Of a DNA stretch of 53,301 nt, positions 1-8,100 are shown one piece after another. Position numbers and translations under genes: made by a program. The notes beneath the pieces were generated by a model. It saw nothing but the letters and a program-made list of their open reading frames with translations. It ran no database searches and was not told the DNA's origin. How positions within the stretch are numbered: the first letter of the stretch is position 1; each line of letters starts with the position of its first letter. Location: contig JAJRWA010000126.1 in the NCBI GenBank assembly GCA_024277025.1, positions 1 to 53,301 on the forward strand, read 5' to 3'. Origin of the DNA: Candidatus Krumholzibacteriota bacterium (GTDB lineage: Bacteria; Krumholzibacteriota; Krumholzibacteriia; LZORAL124-64-63).

Positions 1-101
1 GGTATGGCTGATCGGGCGAGTAAGGGCGGAAAAGCGTTTTTGTTTTTTTCATGGGCCGATTATACTGCCCTGAGTGAAATCATAAAGGCCAACTACTGAA
101 T

Positions 102-132
102 TGTGTCGGAAAAGGATGGGTTTTCCGACACA
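102..132. repeat. Perfect 12-bp inverted repeat (hairpin)
   Basis: The arms TGTGTCGGAAAA and TTTTCCGACACA are perfectly complementary around a 7-nt loop (GGATGGG). The hairpin covers the only upstream start codon of the open frame that follows. That frame's first codons are therefore palindrome rather than ordinary coding sequence. It resembles a second, 14-bp palindrome about 800 bases downstream in architecture but not in sequence. It could be a terminator for a gene outside the window or a small palindromic repeat. Confidence 0.8.
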
Positions 133-669
133 CTCCTAGTAACACCTGAAGCCGTGTTTCGCGTGCTGCATCCATGGACCGGAGGGCCGGATTCCCTGGC
201 GACCCTGCCGCTGGAGCGACGATTGCCGGCGGTCAGCCAGTACATCCGTACGGGCACGACGCCGGTCATGGGGCCGGGCACCTCGGTCGCCCAGTCGGTC
301 CGGCTGGGGGACACGGATCTGACCGGGTTGGCGGTGCTCGTGGGCTCGCCCGGGCCCTGGCCGCAGGAGATCAGCCTGCAATTGGACGTGGTCGGGACCA
401 CCGCGGGGCGGGCGGATCGAATGTTGGCACGGATCAACCGGCAGGTCACGCTGACCCGGCAGGTCCAAAAGGTGAGCCTGGTCTTGCCGGCTGTGGCGGG
501 CAGCGCCGACCAGACGGTGATTCTTGATCTGACGGGCAACGCGGCGGGGGATTCGCCGTTTACCCTGTTCTGGAACCAGTCGGACGATGGGGTGGATTAC
601 TATCCTGAGGGGCAGGCGTTCTGGAATCGGGAGCCGGTGGGCGGGGATTTGTTTTTTGCGGTCTATTGA
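103..669 (+). CDS. Beta-sandwich 'choice-of-anchor'-like protein, probably 5'-truncated
   Basis: This is a 188-residue open frame from GTG, with an in-frame TGA two codons upstream. The C-terminal half has alternating hydrophobic strands. It ends with a pattern (WNQSDDGVDYYPEGQAFW, then DLFFAVY) like the last strands of secreted carbohydrate-binding-type jelly-roll domains that end in DLAFKVY-like tails; this is a resemblance by eye only. No signal peptide is present, and the first ten codons lie in a perfect hairpin. Later GTG codons at 154 and 163 are possible starts. I infer a secreted-protein gene that has lost its 5' end rather than a functional cytoplasmic protein. The function is unknown. 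Confidence 0.45.
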   Translation: MSEKDGFSDTLLVTPEAVFRVLHPWTGGPDSLATLPLERRLPAVSQYIRTGTTPVMGPGTSVAQSVRLGDTDLTGLAVLVGSPGPWPQEISLQLDVVGTTAGRADRMLARINRQVTLTRQVQKVSLVLPAVAGSADQTVILDLTGNAAGDSPFTLFWNQSDDGVDYYPEGQAFWNREPVGGDLFFAVY

Positions 670-694
670 GCCCCGCCTCAACTGAGACGGGGCT
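669..694 (+). terminator. Stem-loop terminator after the first gene
   Basis: AGCCCCG pairs with CGGGGCT, and CTCA with TGAG inside it, across one C/A mismatch. It begins at the stop codon. There is no strong T-run, so it may act in both directions or be Rho-assisted. Confidence 0.55.
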
Positions 695-732
695 GCGGTT
701 TGCGCCGCGAGGCCAATCATGCTTCCGGTCGG

Positions 733-914
733 CTACTGGTCGTAGACGACGGTCTCCACCGAGTGTGAAAGGATACTCTCGGTCAGGTGTTCGACGCGAC
801 GCGCCTGGGCGCGGATCGTGTACGTCCCCGCCGCGGACCAACTGAAGTAGCCGTAGTTGTTGACTGCCCAGTATAGGTGCCGTTACCCAGATCGAGGCGA
901 TATTCAAGGGCATG
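733..914 (-). pseudogene. Remnant of a PKD-domain surface protein, frameshifted
   Basis: On the minus strand one frame encodes HALEYRLDLGNGTYT. The next frame continues with WAVNNYGYFSWSAAGTYTIR, then AQARRVEHLT and a short tail ending in VVYDQ and TAG. Read together these follow the PKD-domain pattern (E-Y-R-x-D-x-G-x-G-T-Y, then H/Y-x-x-W-S-x-A-G-T-Y-T-x-x-A-Q-A-R). One deleted base near 871-873 would account for the break. A TGA lies directly upstream of the surviving part, close to a 14-bp palindrome, so only the 3' end of a larger gene is left. Domain identity is recognised from the pattern; the parent protein is unknown. Confidence 0.7.
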
Positions 915-935
915 TCACAGGTTGCTGGAGGTGGA

Positions 936-972
936 AGTAAGAAACCACGCCCAGAGGACGTGGTTTCTTACT
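936..972. repeat. Perfect 14-bp inverted repeat (hairpin)
   Basis: AGTAAGAAACCACG and CGTGGTTTCTTACT flank a 9-nt loop (CCCAGAGGA). It sits at the upstream limit of the PKD-domain remnant. Roles could be terminator, regulatory stem-loop or palindromic repeat; there is no T-run. Confidence 0.8.
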
Positions 973-1079
973 CTTTGCCAAGGCTTTGGGGTCGATCACG
1001 CCGCCCCTAGCCCGGCTCAATACAAGTGCAGAAGAACCGCGGGACAAGTTGGATGCACGACAAACAGGAAGGGATGACC

Positions 1080-1271
1080 ATGGGCTTGCTTTGGGAGATT
1101 GTTCAGTCAGGTTTCGTGTACGGACAACATCAGAAGACCCAGTCGATCGAGGAACGGGTGGAGTTGCTGGAAACCCAACTGAAAGGCACACAGGACACAA
1201 TCCGTGAATTGGTGAAGAAACTCGAGGAACTTCATGGGCTGGACATCGATGGGGATGGGGACGTGGGTTGA
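1080..1271 (+). CDS. Small coiled-coil protein with DxDGDG tail
   Basis: The product is 63 residues. The ATG is chosen because AGGAAGGG lies about six bases upstream; an ATG two codons earlier has no spacing from it. Residues 1-20 are hydrophobic and aromatic (MGLLWEIVQSGFVYGQ). Residues 22-52 form a charged heptad-like helix (IEERVELLE, then IRELVKKLEEL). The protein ends DIDGDGDVG, which looks like half of a calcium-binding DxDxDG loop. No signal peptide or catalytic motif is seen, and the function is unknown. A strong hairpin follows it directly. I recall small proteins of this shape from related genomes but cannot name the family. Confidence 0.65.
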   Translation: MGLLWEIVQSGFVYGQHQKTQSIEERVELLETQLKGTQDTIRELVKKLEELHGLDIDGDGDVG

Positions 1272-1276
1272 TTCTG

Positions 1277-1322
1277 CTCAGGCCGACCCGGCTGGCCGCC
1301 AAGAACGAGCCGGGTGCCTGAG
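1277..1322 (+). terminator. Two-part stem-loop terminator
   Basis: CTCAGGC pairs with GCCTGAG and CCCGGCT with AGCCGGG, separated by a small internal loop and capped by 14 bases. It starts six bases after the stop codon of the small coiled-coil gene. The T-run is weak. Confidence 0.65.
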
Positions 1323-1401
1323 TGACTCGTTCGCAATTCAGTGTTACTTTGGCTAGCGATAACCGGATGCTGCCTTGTACCCAAACACGAAGGGGATTCC
1401 C

Positions 1402-1899
1402 ATGCCGAACACCAACGACAATCTGAAAGAGGCCTTTGCCGGCGAGAGCCAGGCTTTCCAGAAGTACACCTCGTTTGCCGAAGCGGCCGAAAAAGAAGGC
1501 CTGCCCAATATCGCGCGCCTGTTCCGGACCACGGCCCAGGCCGAACGCATCCACGCCGCGGGGCATTTCAAGGCCCTCGATGGCGTGGGTGACACGGCGG
1601 CCAATCTGGAGGCGGCCATCGGTGGCGAGACCTACGAGTTCGAAGAGATGTATCCGCCCATGCTGGAGCAGGCCATCGCCGAAGGCCACAAGGCCAAGCG
1701 CATGTTCAAATTCGCCGTTGAAGCCGAGCAGGTGCACGCGATTCTCTACGCCAAGGCGCTGGCGGCCGCCCGCAAGGGCGAGGATCTGACCGAGGTCGAG
1801 TTCCACCTGTGCCCGATCTGCGGTCACATCGAATTCGGCAAGGCCCCGGAGAATTGCCCGATCTGTGGGGCGCCGGCTGCGAAGTTCGTGCAGGTCTAG
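1402..1899 (+). CDS. rbr: Rubrerythrin
   Basis: This 165-residue non-haem iron protein reduces hydrogen peroxide in the cytoplasm and protects anaerobes and microaerophiles from oxidative stress. The N-terminal ferritin-like four-helix domain carries the diiron ligand pattern: E in AGESQAFQKY, E and H in AERIHAAGH, E in YEFEEMYPP, and E and H in EAEQVHAILY. The C-terminal rubredoxin-like knuckle has two Cys pairs (CPICGH and CPICGAP) for one FeS4 site. The length fits the short rubrerythrin type. The ATG is chosen over an upstream TTG because AAGGGG lies six to seven bases before it. The gene is monocistronic, bounded by hairpins on both sides. Confidence 0.95.
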   Translation: MPNTNDNLKEAFAGESQAFQKYTSFAEAAEKEGLPNIARLFRTTAQAERIHAAGHFKALDGVGDTAANLEAAIGGETYEFEEMYPPMLEQAIAEGHKAKRMFKFAVEAEQVHAILYAKALAAARKGEDLTEVEFHLCPICGHIEFGKAPENCPICGAPAAKFVQV

Positions 1900-1927
1900 C
1901 GCGAACCGGTTCTGAGCTCTGTTTTTG

Positions 1928-1970
1928 ACCCCGTGTGAGATGCCTGGTTGGCGCCGCACACGGGGTTTTT
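1928..1970 (+). terminator. Rho-independent terminator of rubrerythrin gene
   Basis: ACCCCGTGTG pairs perfectly with CACACGGGGT (10 bp) and is followed directly by TTTT. Confidence 0.85.
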
Positions 1971-2178
1971 CGTGGTCGTGCCGCTGCCCGTCAGTGGCCT
2001 CCCGCCGCCCTGTATCCCGCTGAGAATCCGCCGGAAATCATGGTTTTTACCGATGGAACATGATTTGGCACGTTTCAACGCACCATTGAAACAGGCCCGT
2101 TAGCGCTGGAACACGCCGGTTGATTATTCTGCTTTCACGTCGCCCCATTTCATTGACGTCGCAGAATGAGAGGTCGAA
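1971..2178. other. Intergenic region with a small inverted repeat
   Basis: This is the space between the rubrerythrin terminator and the first subtilisin gene, and presumably holds the promoter of the five-gene cluster. A perfect 7-bp inverted repeat, GTTTCAA and TTGAAAC, lies at 2072-2092 and could be an operator. No convincing -35/-10 pair was found. Confidence 0.35.
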
Positions 2179-5163
2179 GTGAAAGCAGCATTCATCATCT
2201 CCGTTGCCGTGTTGATGCTGGCAGGCCAGGCTGGCGCGGGCGTTCTCGCCCCGGCCCTGGAAACCCAACTGGATGACATGAACGAGCAGGACCTGATCAA
2301 GGTGCTGGTCGTGATGCAGGACAAGCCCGACATCCAACAGCTGGACAAGGCTTTGCATCTGGAACGTGCGCCCCTGGCCGAGCGGCATCTGGCTGTGGTC
2401 TCGAGGTTGCAGGACGTCGCGGACGCCGGCCAGACTGAGCTATTGAAGTCGCTGATGGCCGACAAGTCCGCCGGCGGCATTGTGGGCTACCGGCCCTACT
2501 GGATCGTCAACGGCGTGGCTGTCACCGGCACTGTCGCGGCCATTCGCGAGTTGGCGGCCCGGCCGGATGTGCGGATCGTCGAACCGGACCTGACGCCAGA
2601 GTTGATCGAGCCGGTCATGATCAAGGAAGTGCCGTTGCCGCGGGACAAGGGCACGGCGGGATTCACTTCGTCCGGCGTGACGGCCATCGGGGCGCCGCGC
2701 GTCTGGCATGAACTGGGTATCGACGGCACCGGCACCCTGGTGGCCAACATGGACTCGGGTGTCGACGCGACCCATCCGGCGTTGTCCGGCCGCTGGCGCG
2801 GCAACTTCGCGAGCGCCGCCGAATCCTGGCAGGATATCGCCGGCGTGGGCTCACCGGCCTTCCCGGTCGACGGTGTCGGTCATGGCACCCACGTCATGGG
2901 GACGATCATGGGCGCGTCGGCCTTCGACACGACCGGCGTCGCGCCGGGAGCCCAGTGGATCGCCAGCAATGCCATTGCCGTTTCCAGCGGCCTGGACATC
3001 GCGGTGATCGCGGCCTTCGAGTGGTTGGCCGACCCGGACGGCGACCCCACCACCACCGACGACGTGCCGGATGTGTGCCACAACAGTTGGGGCGTGCCGC
3101 CATCAGCCGTGCCCGACCCCTGTGACACGACATTCTGGGAGGCCATCGACAACTGCGAGGCCGCCGGCGTCGTGGTCACCTTTTCCGCCGGCAATGAAGG
3201 GCCGGATGCGGGCACGCTGCGCTTCCCGGGCAATCGCGCCACTTCGCCGACCAACTGCTTCACGGTGGGTTCGACCAGTGCCATCCCGCCCTACGTGATC
3301 AGCGAGTTTTCCTCACGCGGCCCGTCCCAGTGCGGCGGCCCCTACGCCATCAAACCGGAAGTCACGGCGCCCGGCGAGAGCATCTACAGCTCCTATCCCG
3401 GGGGCGGCTACGTCGTGATGGACGGCACGTCCATGGCCGGGCCCCACGTGGCCGGGCTGGTGGCGCTGATGCGCCAGGCCGCACCCGACCTGGACGTCAC
3501 GACAATCAAGGAAGTCCTGATGTCCACGGCCATCGACAAGGGTGCCGTCGGCGAGGACAACGACTACGGGCACGGTTTTATCGACGCCTACGAGGCGGTG
3601 CTCACGGTAATGGGCAACGCCGGCACGGTTGCCGGCATCATTTCGGACCAGGCAACGGGGGACCCCGTGGCCGGGGCCACTATTTCGGATACGCGTGGCA
3701 CTGCGGTCACCGTCAGCGAGGCGGACGGCAGCTACCGGTTCACGCTCTTGGCGGGGCCGGCCACGCTGCAGGTCAGCGCGTTCGGCTACGTGACGACCGC
3801 GCCGGTGGTGGATATTCCCGGCGGCGGCGAACTGAACCTGGATATTGCCCTGGAACCGCTGCCGTCAGGTGTGGTCTCGGGCACGGTGCGCGATGCCGGG
3901 GGACAACCGCTGGCCGGTGCGACCGTCACGGCCCAGAACACACCGCTGGCGCCGGTGACCACTGACGCCCAGGGTGCCTATCGACTGACGCTACCGATCG
4001 GCGAGGACGCCGCGTACGACATTCTGGCCATGGCGCCGAACCTGGCCTATTCGCTGCAGCACATCGGTATGCAGACCAGCCAAACCCTGGATTTCAATCT
4101 ACCGCCTCTGCAGATCGACGGCTTCGAATCCGGAGGTTTCGACACCTTTGACTGGTTGTCGACCGGTGACGCGGTCTGGACCGTGGGCAGTGACCAGGCC
4201 TATGAGGGTATCATGAGCGCGCGCACCGGCACGATCGCCGACGGGTGCGTGACCGAGCTGGCGATCGACTTCTTCGTACAGGGCGCCGGTGAATTGAAGT
4301 TCCGATACAGGGTTGATACGGAGGAGCTCTTCGACACACTGAAATTCTATCTCGACGGCAATCCGGAGGCGACTTGGAGCGGGAGCATCGACTGGACGCT
4401 GTATACGGTGTCCCTGCCGAGCGGAGCCCACAACTTCAAGTGGGTCTATGCCAAGGATGAGGCGGCAGCCGGGGGCATGGATGCTGCCTGGATCGATCTG
4501 GTCGAATTCCCGGGAACCGGCGTCGAGCCGCTGCCGGCGGTGACTCTCAGTGACACATTGATCAGCCTGGTCATGGATGCCGGGACCACCACGAACCGCA
4601 CGGTCAAACTCGGCAATGCCGGGGGGGCGCCGCTCGATTTTACGGTAACTGCAGTGCGCAGCAACCCGGCTTCGCCGGACTGGCTCAGCGTCTCGCCCAT
4701 GGTCGGCACAGTCCAGCCGGGCAGTGTCAAGCTGCTGACCGCGGAGCTGGACGCCAGTCTGATCTGGCCGGGGAACCACGCGGCTGAACTGGTGATCTCT
4801 GCCAATGATCCGGCCTATCCCGACACAGTGGTGGCGGTGGAGTTGACGGTCACTCCCGTGAGTGCCGTCGGCGACGGGCTCCCCCGCCACCTTGTTTTCC
4901 AGGGGGCCGTGCCCAACCCCTTCAATCCGGCAACGGATATCAAGTTCAGCCTGCCGCAAACCGCGCAGGTCGAACTGGGCATCTATGATGTGGGCGGCCA
5001 TCTGGTGCGCACCCTGGTCAGCGGGGTGCGGGCCGCCGGTCCCTACAGCGAGCGTTGGAACGGGACCGACGTTGCCGGACGCAACGCGGCCTCAGGAGTC
5101 TTCTTCGCCCGCCTGCGGGTAGACGGTGAAACCCGAATCAAACGCATGGCCCTGGTCCGATGA
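2179..5163 (+). CDS. Secreted subtilisin-like serine protease (S8) with surface-sorting tail
   Basis: This is a 994-residue exported protease. The GTG start follows GAGGTCGA. Residues 1-20 are a signal peptide (MKAAFIISVAVLMLAGQAGA), and about 25-145 form an inhibitor-like propeptide. The peptidase domain (about 170-475) has an intact triad: Asp192 (MDSGVD), His235 (GHGTHVMG) and Ser418 (GTSMAGPHVAG), plus the oxyanion Asn in SAGNEG. Two carboxypeptidase-regulatory-like beta domains follow (about 480-640). Next come a jelly-roll domain starting IDGFESGGFD (about 645-780), a BACON-like Ig domain (about 785-895) and the C-terminal FlgD/sorting module with PNPFNPATDIKF and the tail RMALVR. It heads a cluster of secreted proteins and a hybrid sensor. 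I expect an active surface or released protease; the substrate is unknown. Confidence 0.93.
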   Translation: MKAAFIISVAVLMLAGQAGAGVLAPALETQLDDMNEQDLIKVLVVMQDKPDIQQLDKALHLERAPLAERHLAVVSRLQDVADAGQTELLKSLMADKSAGGIVGYRPYWIVNGVAVTGTVAAIRELAARPDVRIVEPDLTPELIEPVMIKEVPLPRDKGTAGFTSSGVTAIGAPRVWHELGIDGTGTLVANMDSGVDATHPALSGRWRGNFASAAESWQDIAGVGSPAFPVDGVGHGTHVMGTIMGASAFDTTGVAPGAQWIASNAIAVSSGLDIAVIAAFEWLADPDGDPTTTDDVPDVCHNSWGVPPSAVPDPCDTTFWEAIDNCEAAGVVVTFSAGNEGPDAGTLRFPGNRATSPTNCFTVGSTSAIPPYVISEFSSRGPSQCGGPYAIKPEVTAPGESIYSSYPGGGYVVMDGTSMAGPHVAGLVALMRQAAPDLDVTTIKEVLMSTAIDKGAVGEDNDYGHGFIDAYEAVLTVMGNAGTVAGIISDQATGDPVAGATISDTRGTAVTVSEADGSYRFTLLAGPATLQVSAFGYVTTAPVVDIPGGGELNLDIALEPLPSGVVSGTVRDAGGQPLAGATVTAQNTPLAPVTTDAQGAYRLTLPIGEDAAYDILAMAPNLAYSLQHIGMQTSQTLDFNLPPLQIDGFESGGFDTFDWLSTGDAVWTVGSDQAYEGIMSARTGTIADGCVTELAIDFFVQGAGELKFRYRVDTEELFDTLKFYLDGNPEATWSGSIDWTLYTVSLPSGAHNFKWVYAKDEAAAGGMDAAWIDLVEFPGTGVEPLPAVTLSDTLISLVMDAGTTTNRTVKLGNAGGAPLDFTVTAVRSNPASPDWLSVSPMVGTVQPGSVKLLTAELDASLIWPGNHAAELVISANDPAYPDTVVAVELTVTPVSAVGDGLPRHLVFQGAVPNPFNPATDIKFSLPQTAQVELGIYDVGGHLVRTLVSGVRAAGPYSERWNGTDVAGRNAASGVFFARLRVDGETRIKRMALVR

Positions 5164-5189
5164 CCCGCCGCCGACAAGGAAGGACAACA

Positions 5190-8100
5190 ATGTCTGCCAA
5201 TAGAATGCCAATCGCATTGGCCGTGCTGCTGCTGGCGGTGACGGTCGGGTCGGGACCTGTGCGGGCCACCGACGCCAAATATACGCCGCAGGTCGTCCAG
5301 GCCCTTGCCGATTCGGGTGATGAGCCACTGCTGATCTGGGTCGGATTTGCCGACAAGGGCTTGAGCGCGGCCGCACAGGCGAATGCCCTGGACGCGCTGG
5401 CGGCGCAGTTGCCGGCGCCGGTGCGGGCTCGCCGGACTCTGCGTTCGCGTGGCCGGCCGTTGGTCGACGCGGCGGACCTGCCGCTGGACGCGGGCTATCT
5501 GGCAGCCGTGGCCGCGACCGGCGCCCGGCCACGCCGAGAATCGCGCTGGCTCAACGCGGCCAGCTTTGCCGCGACCCGGGACCAGATCACCGCCATCGCC
5601 GAACTGCCGTTCGTGCAGGCGGTCGACCTGGTGGGGCGGGGGCGCGGCGCCAAGCCGCAGCTCAGTTCGGAACCATCTGCGGCCATGGCTGAGCAGTTGG
5701 CCGGTGGAGGGAAGAGTTTGGGGGGCCTGCCGTACGGGGCGAGCGTGACCGGATTGGCGCAGGCCAATATCACCGGGGCCCACGCCCTGGGGCTGTCCGG
5801 CGCGGGCGTGACGATCGCGATCCTGGATACGGGTTACGAACTGGGTCATGAGTGTTTCCGGGACCTGGACGTCGTGGCCACCTGGGATTTCATCCACGAC
5901 GACGAGTACGTCGGTCCGCGCAAGAACGATCACCGCGACCAGGTCCTGTACGGCACGGCCGCCCTGTCGGCCCTGGCCGGCTACAGCGCCGACAACCTGA
6001 TCGGGGCCGCCTACGGGGCGGCGGTGATCCTGGCCAAGACCGAGGACCTGCTGGACGAGATTCCGGCCGAAGAGGACAACTGGATCGCCGCCCTGGAGTG
6101 GGCCGAGGGTCTGGGCGCCGACGTCGTGGTCAGCGGTCTCGGCTACTACAACTGGTACGACTTCGCCGATCTGAACGGCAGCACGGCCTTGATCACGGTG
6201 GCGGCCGAGTTGGCCGTGGCGCGCGGTGTCTGCGTCGTCAACGCGGTGGGTGACCAGCGGCTCAACCCCGAGTGGAACCACATCCTGCCGCCGGCCGACG
6301 GCCGCAACGTGCTCGCCGTGGGCGCGGTCGATCTGGACGACCAGTTCGCCTCGTTCAGCGGACCCGGTCCGACGGCCGACGGCCGTATCAAGCCCGATTT
6401 GATGGCCCTGGGTGTGAGCACACCCATTGCCTACTTCGGCCTGCCGGACATGTACTACTACGGCAACGGCACCAGCTACGCGGTGGCACTCGTGGCGGGG
6501 ACCGCGGCGCTCATGCTGGAACAGAATCCGGGCCTGACGCCGCGCCTTATCGGCGAGGCCCTGCGCGAAACGGGCAGCCGGGCCCAGTTGCCGGACAACA
6601 ATTTCGGTTGGGGCGTGATCGATGCGGTGGCCGCCATGAACCACGGTTCGCCCGCCATTGATCACACGCCCTTGACGGACAACGAGGGCGGCACCGGCTC
6701 GTATCCGGTCACGGCGCGGATCACCAGCAGCCGGGGCCTGGACGAGTCCGGCCTGTGGGTGGCTTGGCGCGTGGCCGGCGAAGCCTGGCAGATGGTCCCG
6801 ATGTCCGGCGTCGGCGGGGACGACTACACGGGGGCCATCCCACCCCAGAGTCGGACCGGTACCAACGTGGAATACTACCTGGTGGCCACCGACAGCAGTG
6901 GTGTCGCCAGCCGGTTGCCGGCCACGGCGCCCGGCGATGTATTCACCTTTCACGTGGGAGTTGACACCACACCGCCGGTCGTCGCGCACGTCAGTCTGGC
7001 TGACCAGGTGCCGGCCAACTGGCCGCCGACTCTGGTGGTGGCCGCCACCGACAACCAGGCGGTCGCCCAGGCCGAGGTCATTTTCAACCCCGACCTGAAC
7101 GGATCGGGTCCCTATTACCTGACGCCGGTCGGCGACCACTATGAACTGGATTTTCCGGTCGACCAGTCCCTGGTCCTGCCGGGCATGGTGTTCAGCTACG
7201 TCCTGGTGACGCGGGATACGGCGGCCATCCCCAACCTGACCACCAGTGGGCCGTATTCCTTCAGCATCGTGAACAGCAAGGGCCGGGTGCTGCTGGTTGA
7301 TGACCGGGCGAACACCCAGAACGCGCCGGTGAGCGGCCGCGCGGATCCGGCCGGGAGCGCGACGCCAGACAAGAGCGCCGCGGACCTGGCGGCCTGGATC
7401 AGTGCGGCCGGATTCGACGTCGACGTCCTGCCGGCCGAGCAGGTCGGCAGCGGCAGCTTCCTGCCCTACGACGCGGTGGTCGTGTCGTCCGGGAGCAACT
7501 ACGGCCCGCTCAACCATCCGGAATTGCGCCGGACGATGGTCGCCTGGGTCGAGGCCGGCGGCCGATTGGTCATCGACGGGGGCGAAGTGGCCTACGCCGC
7601 GGGCGAGCAGCCGGGATACCCCGACCTGATGGGGACGGTGCTGCCGATCGAATCCTACCAGGGAGAGGACGCCGTCGTGCTGCGGCCGCCCACGGCCATG
7701 GTGGGGCATCCCCTGCTGAACCGGCCCCACCGGATCACCGGGCCGGTGACGATCGACAATCTGGGCGGCATGGACTTCACGGCCGCCGACATGGTGCTGG
7801 CCGCCACCGACGCCATCATGGTGCTGCAGTCCGGTTCGGGCACGCGCCGCGGCGGCGTCGTGGCGCGGGACGACAACACCAGCCCGGATGCGGGCCAGGT
7901 CGTGTACCTGCCGTTCGATCCGCTGCGGATCACGCCGGCCGCCGATGGCCAGGACCTGATCGACAACGTCCTGACCTATCTCCTGTTCAAGGAGGCGCCG
8001 GGGACGGCTTCGATCTCCGGCCGCGTGACCCTGGCCGGAGCGCAGGACCACGGTGGCGTGACCGTGCGCAACGGCGTGAACCAGAGCACGGTCACCGCGG

